From contig NZ_CP041091.1 of NCBI RefSeq assembly GCF_006494815.1, positions 4,292,501 through 4,356,500 on the forward strand: a DNA stretch of 64,000 nt. Reading direction: 5' to 3'. The DNA comes from Nocardioides sambongensis (GTDB taxonomy: Bacteria > Actinomycetota > Actinomycetes > Propionibacteriales > Nocardioidaceae). A model generated the notes under the pieces. The model saw only the letters and a program-made list of their open reading frames with translations. It searched no databases and had not been told where the DNA came from. This document shows positions 19,037 to 29,554 of this stretch, one piece after another (positions within the stretch are counted from its first letter, which is position 1; each line of letters begins with the position of its first letter). The position numbers and the translations under genes are program-made.

Positions 19037-20249
19037 GACGCACGATGGCCTCGCGGGTGGGGAAGATCCCGACCGCGACGGTGCGGCGACGGATCTCCTT
19101 GTTGAGCCGTTCGGTGGGTTGTTGGACCAGATCTGGGTCCAGATCTCCTTCGGGTACGCGTTGAACGACAGCAGGTCCGCGCGGGCCCGGTCGAGGTGGT
19201 CGTGAACCTCGGGGAGCTTGGGCTCGACGTAGTCCAGGAGTCGGTCGAACTGGGCGTGCACGGCGGTCGCGTCGGGCTGGGCGTAGACGCTGTGCAGCAT
19301 CGCGTTGACCGCCGGCCACATGCTCTTCGGGGTGACGCCCATCAGGTTGAACGCGTAGTGGGTCCGGCACCGCTGCCAGGCCGCTCCAGGAAGGTTCGCT
19401 GCGATCGCCTCGACCAGGCCGCGGTGGGCATCGGAGGTGACCAGCCGTACACCGGACAGGCCACGAGCGACCAGGTCGGCGAAGAATTCGTTCCACGCCG
19501 CACCGGTCTCGGCGGTGGCCACGCGCATGCCGAGGACCTCACGGTGCCCGTCGCTGTTCACCCCGGTCGCGAGCAGCACGACCGCGTTGATCACCCGCCC
19601 TCCTTCGCGGACCTTCATCGTCAGTGCGTCCGCGGTGACCAAGGTGAACGGCCCCGCCTCGTCGAGCGGTCGGTGGCGCCAGTCCTCGACGATCGCGTCG
19701 AGCTCTTCGGCCATCCGCGAGACCTGCGACTTCGACAGGGAGTCGATCCCGAGGGTCTTCACGAGCTTGTCCATCCGACGCGTGGACACGCCGGCGAGGT
19801 AGCAGTCGGCGACCACGGTGATCAGCGCGGTCTCTGCTCGTTTGCGGCGCTCGAGCAGCCACTGGGGGAAGTAGGTGCCCTTGCGGAGCTTGGGGATCGC
19901 GACATCGATGGTCCCGACCCGGGTGTTGAGGTCGCGGTGGCGGTAGCCGTTGCGCTGGCTCGTGCGGCCCGGGGTAGGCCGCCCGTACTCGGCACCGACC
20001 ACCGCGTCGGCGTCAGCGGACAGCAGTGCGTTGATGATCGTTTGCAACAACGTGCGCATCAGATCCGGGCTGGCTTCGCCGAGCAGGCGTGCTGGGTCGA
20101 CAATGTGTGGAGCGGTCATCGTGATGACTCCGTTCGAGGATTCTGTGGAAGGTTGACTCGAAGGATCACGCGGTGGCCGCGCCTGCGTCCGGCGTACACG
20201 CCGGTGACGATCTCGGCGACCGCGCTACACCACTATCGGGGACTCAACT
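18835..20249 (-). mobile_element. IS256-family insertion sequence (about 1415 bp)
   Basis: Terminal inverted repeats of about 28 bp lie at 18835-18862 and 20222-20249. They share GTCCC and the 14-bp inner core TAGTGGTGTAGCGC, with about five mismatches further out. It is flanked by the 8-bp duplication TCGATGGC and inserted in the ISL3 transposase gene. It carries one transposase on the minus strand. A second copy of its left end lies at 16781-16982 because of the later IS1634 insertion. Confidence 0.88.
18885..20119 (-). pseudogene. IS256-family (mutator) transposase, one-base frameshift
   Basis: About 411 residues if the frame is restored. The DDE triad is visible as D164 (VTADALTMKV), D230 (RLVTSDAHRG) and E337 (NNPTERLNKEIRRRT). 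The frame breaks just before the third catalytic residue, at the G run 19116-19118, where one extra base would give NNPTERLNK. This may be a sequencing error rather than real inactivation, because every other conserved block is intact. The stop is at 18885. Upstream flanking sequence to 20249 is the element's terminal region. Confidence 0.88.
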
Positions 20250-20916
20250 TCGATGGCGTTCTTGTAGCCGTGGAACGGGTCCAGGGTGGCCACCTCAACG
20301 CCGCCAGTGGACTCCTCGCCGCGCTCCGCGAGCCAGTCGCTGTACGCCTTGCCCGACCGGCCCGGGACCAGGTCGAGCAGCCGCGCCTCCGGATTCCCGT
20401 TCCCGTCGGGGGTGAGGTCGACCATCCCGGTCAACAGCTTGGGTCCACGGCCGCCGTCGGCGATGGGGAACTCCGACACGTAGTGCCACACCTGCTCGTC
20501 CACGCCGAGCCGCTTCACGCCGGCGAACCGAGACTCGTCGTCAGCCATCTCCCTCAGAAGCGGCTCGATCGAGGTCCACACCGTGTTCCACGTCGTCCCC
20601 AACTGGCGAGCGATCCCGCGGATCGAGGCGTGCCCGCGGCGGATCTGGCTGATCGCCTACCAGCACGCGTCAACGAGCCTCACCTCGCGCCGGCCGTCGT
20701 GATCGAAATCAACAGAGGTGACGTGATGGCAGCGCGCAGCGATACGCGCCGCGCGGAGTCGTCGTGCCCGACCAAGGCGTGGCTGTGCGCAACCACACCG
20801 CACTCCCCGGAACCCCATCGGTCCTGGCGGCGACTCGTAGGCTCGGACACACGTCGAGGCCCTTCGGAACGGTGTGCTTGGTCGCCACTGATCCTGTGCG
20901 CCTCGACGTCCTTCAC
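20250..20916 (-). pseudogene. N-terminal and central piece of the ISL3 transposase
   Basis: The minus-strand frame at 20250-20602 reads IARQLGTTWNTVWTSIEPLL, then VKRLGVDEQVWHYVSEFPI, LTGMVDLTPDGNG, LLDLVPGRSGKAYSDWL and VEVATLDPFHGYKNAI. This is the catalytic core of ISL3 transposases up to the IS256 insertion point. Upstream of 20602 a TAG replaces an expected Trp codon within ACW-AISQIRRGHAS, and the zinc-finger region beyond (around ECGVVAHSH) is decayed and frame-shifted. The gene is therefore broken by mutation as well as by insertion. Confidence 0.75.
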
Positions 20917-20976
20917 CCCGACATCACGCCGTCACCCGGCGCGCCGCTCACCCCCCACCGGAACTCAGAAGAGCCG

Positions 20977-22365
20977 CTAATTGGGCAGCCCCCTGAATCG
21001 GCTGTAAGCCCGTTGCACCCGGGGTGACCTTCTCCCTGAATGGGTGGCGCTCATCAGGTTGCTGGTGCGACGGCGATTCCAAGCGAGAACGATATACACG
21101 GCGGCTAGAACCAACAGGCGCTGTCCTGTGCGCGACATGTATCCGAAAGTGCCGACCCAGACCAGGTCCAGCAGGCCAGCAGTTGCCAGCACGGTTGCGG
21201 TCAGTGTGAGGATCTGCATCGGACTGCTGACGAGTTGGCTTTGCGCATTGGACAAGCGTCTATCAAGAAAACGGACAAAGTAGGAAAGGGGAATAATTAT
21301 AAGAAGCGAAAGTAGTCCGAAGTTGAATATAAGTTCGCCATGGACTAGCGCGGCCTCGGAGTGTCCAGTACCCACCAATTCGGGACGGAATATCTCCGTA
21401 AGTTCGGCGCCAAACCCAATGGGCTTTTCGGGCCAAAGGGAACGCGGGAAGAAGAGCACTGCGGTTGCGTAGAAACTCGATCCCTCGCCGTGGGGCAACT
21501 GGCCAGCGGTTGACAGCTGAAGAAGTTGGGCGAACCGCTCGAAGGGCCACACGACAGATTCTAGGCCAGTTTCAACACCGCCCAAGGTTGCCGTTCTTTC
21601 TGCGCGGTTCGCTGCGAGTAGGCTCAAGCCGACCGGAAGTGTGACGGTGACCAGAGACTTCGCGAACCGGCCGCTCTGTCGAGTAATTGCCACGGCAACA
21701 ACCATTGCTAGCCCGCCCAAGACGAGACGCCCGCCGCCACTAAACATCGTCGCAACGTAAAAACTGCAAGCAACCGCTGCAAATGCGAAGCGCCAGAGGG
21801 ATAGTTTCGCATTATGCAGCGCCGTAACTGCCACTAGGGCGGCACCGCTGAATGCGGTCGCTCCGGCGAGGGTGGAACTGCCTAGGCCGAAGATTCGCTC
21901 AAGCGAGTATCCGGCTACTATTAGAGCGACCCCTAGATTCGTCGACCAGATCGCAACTGGTTCCGCGACGCCGACACTCGCAGCGAAGCCAAGCTCACGT
22001 TGAGGTTCGCTGGTGAGGTGGTACATGATCACTTGGGAAAAAAAGACCAATATGATGGCGCCTGGAATATCTCGAGGCTCTGCGAAGGAGATTCGTTCCG
22101 TCGCTACATAAACGGCTGGAAAGTAGACAAACGTAACCAATCCGAGCATGAACACGCCAGTAGCTGTTATGTTGGCGCCGCCATGCATCCAGAATGAGCT
22201 GAATGCATGTGTTCCTCCCAGCAGCGCTAGTACGACTGCGGCGTCCTCTGCCGACCCCAATAGACCATTAAGATAGGCGCCCGTCAGGACGATCCCTGCG
22301 ATGCACCAAAGAATGGTTGCTACGGTGGATGCGCCATGCTCTCTGAGCATGCCGCCCGTTGGCAT
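20977..22365 (-). CDS. Wzy-like polysaccharide repeat-unit polymerase
   Basis: About 462 residues from an ATG at 22365 (a GTG directly upstream at 22368 is possible). Eleven or more hydrophobic segments. The segment FFPRSLWPEKPIGFGAEL followed by GHSEAALVHGELIFNFG matches the periplasmic loop of oligosaccharide repeat-unit polymerases (pattern P-R--WP-KP ... G--NFG). It would join lipid-linked repeats outside the membrane. Its stop codon is one base outside the ISL3 inverted repeat, so the native C-terminus may have been altered by that insertion. It is translationally coupled to the CapK-like gene upstream. Low-GC composition. Confidence 0.75.
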   Translation of the reverse strand: MPTGGMLREHGASTVATILWCIAGIVLTGAYLNGLLGSAEDAAVVLALLGGTHAFSSFWMHGGANITATGVFMLGLVTFVYFPAVYVATERISFAEPRDIPGAIILVFFSQVIMYHLTSEPQRELGFAASVGVAEPVAIWSTNLGVALIVAGYSLERIFGLGSSTLAGATAFSGAALVAVTALHNAKLSLWRFAFAAVACSFYVATMFSGGGRLVLGGLAMVVAVAITRQSGRFAKSLVTVTLPVGLSLLAANRAERTATLGGVETGLESVVWPFERFAQLLQLSTAGQLPHGEGSSFYATAVLFFPRSLWPEKPIGFGAELTEIFRPELVGTGHSEAALVHGELIFNFGLLSLLIIIPLSYFVRFLDRRLSNAQSQLVSSPMQILTLTATVLATAGLLDLVWVGTFGYMSRTGQRLLVLAAVYIVLAWNRRRTSNLMSATHSGRRSPRVQRAYSRFRGLPN

Positions 22366-23671
22366 CACTGAACGAAGAGGGCGTGCTTACCCGCCCGCGT
22401 CAGTGCTGGTTGATCCACCTGCAGGAACGTGACTGCGGTTCGGTCGTAAGTCGGATGGTCCCTTCCCAGCTCTAGGGAGAAATGTTGTTGGACGCTTTGC
22501 AGGTCCAAGGGGCGTGTTGCAGTAAGGAGGATTTCGACTGAGTTCTGCACTTGGCGAAATTGGACCGCAGTGATTCCTGGCATGGTCTTCAGTATGTGAA
22601 CTGGAAGTATGGCCGATAAGTGAAGACGCCCCCGTTTGAGTCCCTGAGGGTGATCGTATCTTGGGATCGTCCGGTGACAGCCGATAGTCGGAGGGCGTTG
22701 CCGCGTTCAACATCGATTCCCACGGCTCGATCCCCGACAGCGTAGTTTATCAGCGGAAATAGTCGGGGATTGAGCGTTGTTACTTGGATATCATCAGTTT
22801 CAGTCAAGTGAAGTATGCAACTTGCCCACAGGACCTGCATATTCCAAGTACTCTCGCGCGACACTGCCATGTCGCCAACTTCGGCGGCGCCATATTCGTT
22901 GATTAGCGGGGCCCCAAAGACTCGTGAGATAGTTTCTGCGTCCGCTTGGCTTACAGTTTCAGCCGTTGCCACTACTGCACGGATGCTTGGAAGCCTGGAT
23001 CCTGGGTGGTTGTTCTCGATGTGCCGAGCAAGCCTGAATAGAGCGGAAGTGTATCCGACCAGATATGCCGGTGTTGCATTCTGATACGTGCGAAAATGTC
23101 GTTCCAATGCTTCATTGGACATGTCGTACGCGTTCAGTCGGGTGGCCCCGACTATTCGATCTGCGGCCGCCCTCTTAATTTGGGCGATCCGACTTCCGCC
23201 GAACAAATGGGAGTGCCCCCAGAGGTGGATGTAGGGGTCGAGCGGGCGGATTCCCCACCAGCCTCGGGCTGTATAGACATCGGCGTATATCGAGAAGAAG
23301 TCACGATCGCCACGCGGGTATCGGGTGGGAGTGCCCGTTGTTCCCCCGGTGGAGTATGCGGAAGTAATGCGCCCGTTTCGAAAGATCTCTTCAGAGTTGT
23401 CGACTATGTCGCGTTTGGTTAGAACCGGGAACGACGCAAGGTCGGCGATGACTTCAATCCGTGGGGGCAGCGCGTGCTTTGCTGCCCAGGACCTGTAGAA
23501 CGGGATCTCTTCAAGGCACGTAGTCCATGTTGCGTTGAATGCTGACAACTGGTACTGCTCAATACGGCCACGGTCCAGAAGGCCTTCGTAAAGCGCCGCT
23601 CGGCGCGAGATCTCGCTTTGACGACGGCTGAAGAGAGTTGCGCGGAATGCTCTCGCGTGAACGTTGGACAT
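22365..23671 (-). CDS. CapK-like (phenylacetate-CoA ligase-related) protein, one-base frameshift
   Basis: 435 residues if one base is restored. ATG at 23671 with GGGAGAA upstream. The adenylate-forming fold is visible: TEEIPFYR-type N-terminus, AYSTGGTTGTPTRYPR (phosphate loop), YLVGYTSALFRLARHIE, INEYGAAEVGDMAVS and the hinge VTGRSQDTI. After TYRPYF the frame breaks at 22603; adding one base gives YFPVHILKTMPGITAVQFRQ and then the normal C-terminal domain. CapK-like proteins are common in capsule and exopolysaccharide loci, but their substrate is unknown. It lies directly upstream of the Wzy-like gene with overlapping stop and start. Confidence 0.75.
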
Positions 23672-23813
23672 TTGCTTTTCTCCCAAGACCTCGACGGGTT
23701 TGCCTAAAAAAATCAAACCACCAAGGTGTGGCCTAGCTTGCGGGCGAGTGCGGAGGCCTGATCAGATACGTTTATTTGGGTCACGCTGTTGATGCAGTCG
23801 CATTGCGATGGCT

Positions 23814-24758
23814 CTACCTAGACTTCCTCTCGATTGTTTGTTGAAACCAGTCGACGGTGTGGCGCAGCCCTTCGGCTAGTTGCGTGGGCTCTATGCCTGG
23901 TATTAGCGAACGCAGAGCTTCATTCTCGGCTTGAGAGTGTGGGACGTCTCCGGGCCGCGGTTCGCGGAACTGTAATTGCACTGGGAATTCAAGTGCGGCC
24001 TGTAACTCGGCGATGAGTTGTGCAAGTGTGGTGTTTGTTCCGAAGGCGAGGTTCACTGGTTCTGGATGGCTTGTCCGTCGCTCCGCGGCGGATAGCAGCA
24101 CTTCGCAAACCGTCCCAACATAGGTGAAGTCTCGCGAGTTGCTGCCGTCACCGTTCACGAAGAGTGGCCGCCCATTTAGTGCGGCATCAATCCAAGTGGG
24201 AATTACGGCTGCGTAGACGTGGCCAGCGCGCTGTCCAGGCCCATAGACGTTGAAGAATCGGAACGCGAGCGTTTCGAAGCCGTAGGACTGCTGGAAGGCG
24301 AGTGTGTACTGCTCGGTCGCTAGTTTGCTGACGGCGTAGGGGCTCATCGGTCGGACCCACTCACGTTCGTTCTTCGGAAGCGCTGGGTTCATCCCGTATA
24401 CGGAACTGGAGGACGCGCACATCACGTGGGTGACGTCGGCACGACGGGCCCGATCAAGCAGGGTGAGAGTGCCGGTCGCATTGGCGTGGTGGCTCCGGAG
24501 GGGGTCCTTGATGCTGCGCGGCACGCTGCCGAGGGCGCCGAGGTGGACGATGGAGTCCACGCCCTTAACGGCCGACCCGACGGCTTCTTCATCGAGGAGT
24601 GATGCCTCTCGGAAATCCACGTCGAGGCCGTCGAGGTTGTCGCGGTATCCGTTGGACAGGTCGTCGAGGATACGGACTTCGTGTCCGGCCGCCAACGCCT
24701 CTCGCGCCAAGTTGTGGCCGATGAAGCCGGCGCCGCCGGTGATGAGGATCTTCTTCAA
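23814..24758 (-). CDS. NAD-dependent UDP-sugar 4-epimerase (TviC/WbpP-like)
   Basis: 314 residues from a TTG at 24758 preceded by GAAGGGAA. Motifs: [44 protein letters not shown] and YAVSKLATEQYTLAF (YxxxK), then FRFFNVYGPGQ. The SVPRSI-DP segment is characteristic of UDP-N-acetylhexosamine 4-epimerases such as WbpP/TviC. Together with the TviB-like dehydrogenase 34 bp upstream it could supply UDP-GalNAcA. A plain UDP-glucose 4-epimerase is the alternative. The 142 bp downstream, up to the CapK start, is AT-richer and holds nothing recognisable. Confidence 0.8.
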   Translation of the reverse strand: MKKILITGGAGFIGHNLAREALAAGHEVRILDDLSNGYRDNLDGLDVDFREASLLDEEAVGSAVKGVDSIVHLGALGSVPRSIKDPLRSHHANATGTLTLLDRARRADVTHVMCASSSSVYGMNPALPKNEREWVRPMSPYAVSKLATEQYTLAFQQSYGFETLAFRFFNVYGPGQRAGHVYAAVIPTWIDAALNGRPLFVNGDGSNSRDFTYVGTVCEVLLSAAERRTSHPEPVNLAFGTNTTLAQLIAELQAALEFPVQLQFREPRPGDVPHSQAENEALRSLIPGIEPTQLAEGLRHTVDWFQQTIERKSR

Positions 24759-24792
24759 GGTGTTCCCTTCGGTGCAGCGGGGGCGCGAGTAG

Positions 24793-26073
<1,281 letters not shown>

Positions 26074-26206
26074 AGCCTTGCCAATCTAACTAGAGAGATA
26101 CAACGAGGCCGTTCCATGCCCCCAAGGGACAATCGTAACGATCGCGGCGGTTGACGTCTGTCGGTTGGAGTGAACGACGGTCGAACGCCTCGGTAAGGTC
26201 GGTCAC

Positions 26207-27211
26207 ATGAAGGTCCTCGTCACCGGCGGCGCCGGCTACCTCGGCTCCATCACCTGCAAGGCACTCGAGCAGGCGGGCCACACCCCGGTCGTCCTCGACT
26301 CACTCCTGGTCGGTCCGCGCCAGTTCACCGAGGGACGCATCTTCTACGAGGGCGACATCGCCGACCGGGCGATGGTGCAGCGGGTGCTCGAGGACCACCC
26401 CGACATCGAGGCGACGGTGCACATGGCGGCGCGGATCGTCGTACCGGAGTCGGTGGAGCTGCCCTATGAGTACTACCGGGACAACGTGGCGAAGTCGCTG
26501 GAGCTCTTCGACCACCTGGTCGCCCACGGCAAGCCGCGGATCCTGTTCTCCTCGACGGCCTCGCTCTACGCGCTGAAGGACGAGTTCGAGGTGCGCGAGG
26601 GGGACGGCCTGGCCACCAACTCGCCGTACTCGCGGACCAAGCGGATGATGGAGCAGGTCCTGGAGGACATGTCGCAGGCCACGGACCTGCGGGCGATCAT
26701 CCTGCGCTACTTCAACCCGATCGGGGCCGACCCCGACCTGGAGACCGGCTATCACCTCAAGGACGCCACCCACGTGGTGCCGCTGCTGGCGCAGACCGCG
26801 CTCGGCCAGCGCGACGTCTTCACCATCACCGGCACCGACCTGCCCACCCGCGACGGCACCGGCATCCGCGACTACATCCACGCGTGGGACCTGGCCAAGG
26901 CCCACGTCAAGGCGATCGAGAAGTTCGACGAGGTGATCGAGGCCGAGGGTGCGCCCACGGCCTACATCAACCTCGGCGCAGGCGACGGCGTCACCGTGCG
27001 CGAGCTGATCGCGGCCGTGGAGCGGGTCGTCGGCAAGCCAGTGCCGACCCGGGAGGCGCCCTCGCGTCCGGGGGATGCGGTCGGCGCCTTCGCGAACGCC
27101 GACAAGGCGGCCCGGGTGCTCGACTGGCGCACCGAGCTGTCACTGGACGAGGCGATCGCCTCCGCGCTCGCCTGGGGTGAGAAGCGCAGGTCGATCCTCG
27201 GTTACGACTGA
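26207..27211 (+). CDS. galE: UDP-glucose 4-epimerase
   Basis: 334 residues from an ATG at 26207. KVLVTGGAGYLGSITCKALE is the NAD loop; MAARIVVPESVELPYEYYRDN, FSSTASLYALKDEF and NSPYSRTKRMMEQ (YxxxK), then ILRYFNPIGADPDLETGYH and DGTGIRDYIHAWDLAKAH are all characteristic of GalE. It interconverts UDP-glucose and UDP-galactose for galactan or exopolysaccharide synthesis. GC-rich host-like codon use resumes here, so it is probably a chromosomal flank rather than part of the exchanged segment. Confidence 0.92.
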   Translation: MKVLVTGGAGYLGSITCKALEQAGHTPVVLDSLLVGPRQFTEGRIFYEGDIADRAMVQRVLEDHPDIEATVHMAARIVVPESVELPYEYYRDNVAKSLELFDHLVAHGKPRILFSSTASLYALKDEFEVREGDGLATNSPYSRTKRMMEQVLEDMSQATDLRAIILRYFNPIGADPDLETGYHLKDATHVVPLLAQTALGQRDVFTITGTDLPTRDGTGIRDYIHAWDLAKAHVKAIEKFDEVIEAEGAPTAYINLGAGDGVTVRELIAAVERVVGKPVPTREAPSRPGDAVGAFANADKAARVLDWRTELSLDEAIASALAWGEKRRSILGYD

Positions 27212-27255
27212 GGACAGGTCATGCTGAAGGCGTTCCGGCCGCTGCGGGGGCCGCG

Positions 27256-27612
27256 GTGACGGCGACCTCGATCGTGGTGCTCGTGGTCGCGGGCGCCGTG
27301 CTGCTGCTGGTGTCGACGCCCGTCGGGTTCCCACGGTCACCGAGTGACGAGGTGGGCCGCGCCGAGGCGGAGGTCGGAGGAGTGCCGCTGATCTACTGGC
27401 GGCCGGGGTGCTCGTTCTGTCTCCGCCTGCGCCTGGCCCTCGGGTGGCGGGGACGCCGGGCCGTCTGGGTGAACGTGCGCCGCGACCCGGCTGCGTCGGC
27501 GCGGGTGCGCGCGGTCAACGGTGGCAACGAGACGGTGCCGACGGTCTTCGTGGGCGATGAGCATCGCACCAACCCCGCACCGGCCTGGGTGCGCCAGCAG
27601 CTGGTCCGGTAG
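27256..27612 (+). CDS. Membrane-anchored glutaredoxin-like protein
   Basis: 118 residues from a GTG at 27256. Residues 3-21 are one hydrophobic anchor. The remainder is a small thioredoxin-fold domain with a CSFC redox site (GCSFCLRLRLALGW) and the cis-Pro segment ETVPTVFVGDE that binds the thiol cofactor. Actinobacterial relatives (mycoredoxin-like) use mycothiol. It starts 44 bp after galE; functional linkage is not evident. The active site faces the cytoplasm if the anchor is N-in, which the sequence alone does not settle. Confidence 0.75.
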   Translation: MTATSIVVLVVAGAVLLLVSTPVGFPRSPSDEVGRAEAEVGGVPLIYWRPGCSFCLRLRLALGWRGRRAVWVNVRRDPAASARVRAVNGGNETVPTVFVGDEHRTNPAPAWVRQQLVR

Positions 27613-27641
27613 GGCCGTGTCGCTCCCGAGCGCGCGACCGC

Positions 27642-29270
27642 TCAGGGGACGGTGACCGCGGCGGTGTTGTCGTGCGGGTCGCTGTCGTGCCCGACCACGG
27701 TCAGCCGGGCGTGCACCGCCGCGACGGTGCCGGGGTCGAGGTAGAAGACCACCTCGGAGTCACCGGCGCCGACGTCGAAGGACGCCTGCCAGACGCTCTC
27801 GGAGCCGAGCAGCACGCAGTCGGCCAGGCTGTAGCAGTAGCCGTCGATGCCGGAGGCGGTCACCCGCACGGTCCCGGCCCGCGCCACGCTCTCGACCTGG
27901 ACGCCGATCCGCCACCAGCCCGGCAGCAGCGACTCCTGGACGCTCACGCTCGCGACGCGTGCGCTGGCCGCCGTCTCGGTCTCGGTCGGGCTGACACTCG
28001 GCTGGACGCCGATCCCGCCGCTGCCGGACTCGGTCGGGCGCGGCTCGGTGGTCGGTCGCTGGGTCGGTGAGGGCGTCGCGCTCGGGGCCGGCGTGGTCGG
28101 GTTGGTCGGCGTGGGCGTCGGGGTGGGGGGCGGCGTGCTGGCCGGGGTGGTCGCCGGAGCGCTGCTGGTCCGGGTCGGGTCGGGGACCACCGGGCCCGTG
28201 CCCGGGCGGGTGGTCGGGCCCGGGCGGGCCGGCGTGGCCACCGCGTCGGTCTGGTCCACGGCCGTGGTGCTGGGTGCGACGCGGGGGACCACGTCCGCGG
28301 ACGTCGCCGAGTCGTCGCCGCTGATCAGGCCCAGCGCGAACCAGCCGCCGGCCACCACGGCCGCGCTCGCGGCCACCGCCGCGGTCGCCTTCACCAGCCC
28401 GTCGGTGAGTGCGCCGAACGGGCCCGACCCCTGGGTGCCGGCCGCCCCGGCCCCGGCCGCGCCGGTGCCGGCCGCGGCGCCGAGCAGCAGCCCGCCGCCG
28501 GAGGCGGCGCCCAGGGCGGCGATCGCCGGCAGCGGCAGGAGCAGCCGCAGGTCGGCGGTGACGGTGCGTAGGCCGAGCAGCGCCGCGCGGCACTCGTTGC
28601 ACTCCTCCAGGTGGGCCTCGACCTTGGCGGTCGCGGTCGCGCTGGCCCGGCCGTCGGCGTAGGCGGGCAGCAGCTTCTCGATCTCCTGGCAGGCCGCGGT
28701 GTCGGGCCGGCCGACCAGGTGCTGCTGCAGGTAGGACTCGCGCAGGCCGCGGCGGGCGCGCAGTGCGAGGGCGGCCACGCCGTTGGCGGAGAGGCCGACC
28801 AGGTCGCCGACCTCCTGGTTGCCCAGGCCCTCCACCTCGGTCAGCCACAGCACCTGCTGCCACCGCGCGGGCAGCGAGGCCATCGCGCCGACCAGCACCT
28901 CGACCTCGGCCCGACGACCCGACCCGTCGGTCTCGGTCAGCAGCGGTGCCAGCTCGTCCATCTCCACCGCGACGTCGCGGTGCTCGCGGCGGGCCAGGTC
29001 GTTCCACGCGTTGGTGACCGTGGCCAGCAGGTAGGGACGGAACGCGACCGTCGGGCCGGACCCGTTGTCGATCGCGCGCAGCACCCGCGCGAACGCGTCG
29101 GAGACCACGTCGTCGACGTCGTCGCGACCACGGGAGCCGGCGATCCGGCGGGCCGCCGCCTCCGCGGCCGCGGCGTGACGGCGGTAGAGGGCGTCGTAGG
29201 CATCACGGTCGCCGGAGCGGAGCTGGTCCAGGAGGTCGGCGTCCGACAGCGCGCTGTCGTGCATCTCCAC
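27642..29270 (-). CDS. ECF sigma factor fused to a zinc-finger anti-sigma and membrane domain
   Basis: About 542 residues. GTG at 29270 lies about 10 bases from a strong GGAGGAGG; an ATG at 29264 is the alternative. Numbered from that ATG: sigma region 2 at about 20-95, region 4 at about 120-180 (LPARWQQVLWLTEVEGLGNQ, VGLSANGVAALALRARRGLR), then a zf-HC2 anti-sigma module with C192, H218, C222 and C225, a Gly/Ala-rich stretch, one membrane helix at about 310-335, a Pro/Thr-rich linker and an extracellular beta-type domain of about 110 residues. Sigma and its inhibitor are thus one polypeptide, as in some ECF groups with C-terminal extensions. Release of the sigma part would need proteolysis or a conformational change. 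Confidence 0.85.
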   Translation of the reverse strand: MEMHDSALSDADLLDQLRSGDRDAYDALYRRHAAAAEAAARRIAGSRGRDDVDDVVSDAFARVLRAIDNGSGPTVAFRPYLLATVTNAWNDLARREHRDVAVEMDELAPLLTETDGSGRRAEVEVLVGAMASLPARWQQVLWLTEVEGLGNQEVGDLVGLSANGVAALALRARRGLRESYLQQHLVGRPDTAACQEIEKLLPAYADGRASATATAKVEAHLEECNECRAALLGLRTVTADLRLLLPLPAIAALGAASGGGLLLGAAAGTGAAGAGAAGTQGSGPFGALTDGLVKATAAVAASAAVVAGGWFALGLISGDDSATSADVVPRVAPSTTAVDQTDAVATPARPGPTTRPGTGPVVPDPTRTSSAPATTPASTPPPTPTPTPTNPTTPAPSATPSPTQRPTTEPRPTESGSGGIGVQPSVSPTETETAASARVASVSVQESLLPGWWRIGVQVESVARAGTVRVTASGIDGYCYSLADCVLLGSESVWQASFDVGAGDSEVVFYLDPGTVAAVHARLTVVGHDSDPHDNTAAVTVP

Positions 29271-29554
29271 GATCGAGGACACCTCCTCCGGTGTGTGAGC
29301 AAGCCCGATGTGGGCCCTCATCCAATCATCTGCCCCGGCCGCCGCCGCGATCTGCGGAGATCGGCCGTGGACCGCCGGGATCAGGGTGTCCAGGCGGGAC
29401 CCGAAAAAAACTTCCAGAAAAGTTCCGCGGACCGCGTCATGGATCGCGGACCTCCACGTCTCTACCTCTGCAAGGGCGGCGCGGAAGCGCTGCACTCCGG
29501 TGGCTCGGCCGCTCCGAACCACCTGCGAGGACCGTGCGAGAAGACGTGAGGACG

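Larger units (their letters stand above)
16323..20975 (-). mobile_element. ISL3-family element interrupted by IS256- and IS1634-family elements
   Basis: Outer inverted repeats are 16323-16350 and 20947-20975: both begin GGCTCTTC and end GGTGGGGGTGAG when read inward. Removing the IS256 copy (1415 bp), its 8-bp duplication, the IS1634 copy (1665 bp) and one 389-bp repeat leaves about 1.18 kb, a reasonable ISL3 length. The transposase (minus strand) is split into pieces at both ends. No 8-bp outer target duplication is seen next to the outer repeats, so the ends may have been rearranged. The 154 bp between the wzx stop and this element holds nothing recognisable. Confidence 0.75.

Noticed and set aside
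16323..20975. Composite transposon carrying cargo genes
   Set aside because: The whole block is accounted for by three transposases and their ends; no passenger gene is present.
20977..24758. CRISPR or defence island in the low-GC segment
   Set aside because: No spaced repeats and no nuclease genes; all genes fit polysaccharide synthesis.
29404..29426. GGAAC-like -35 element on the minus strand before the fused sigma factor
   Set aside because: GGAAC and GGAAG motifs are present in an AT-richer patch, but no convincing ECF -10 (CGTC-like) lies 16-18 bases away.
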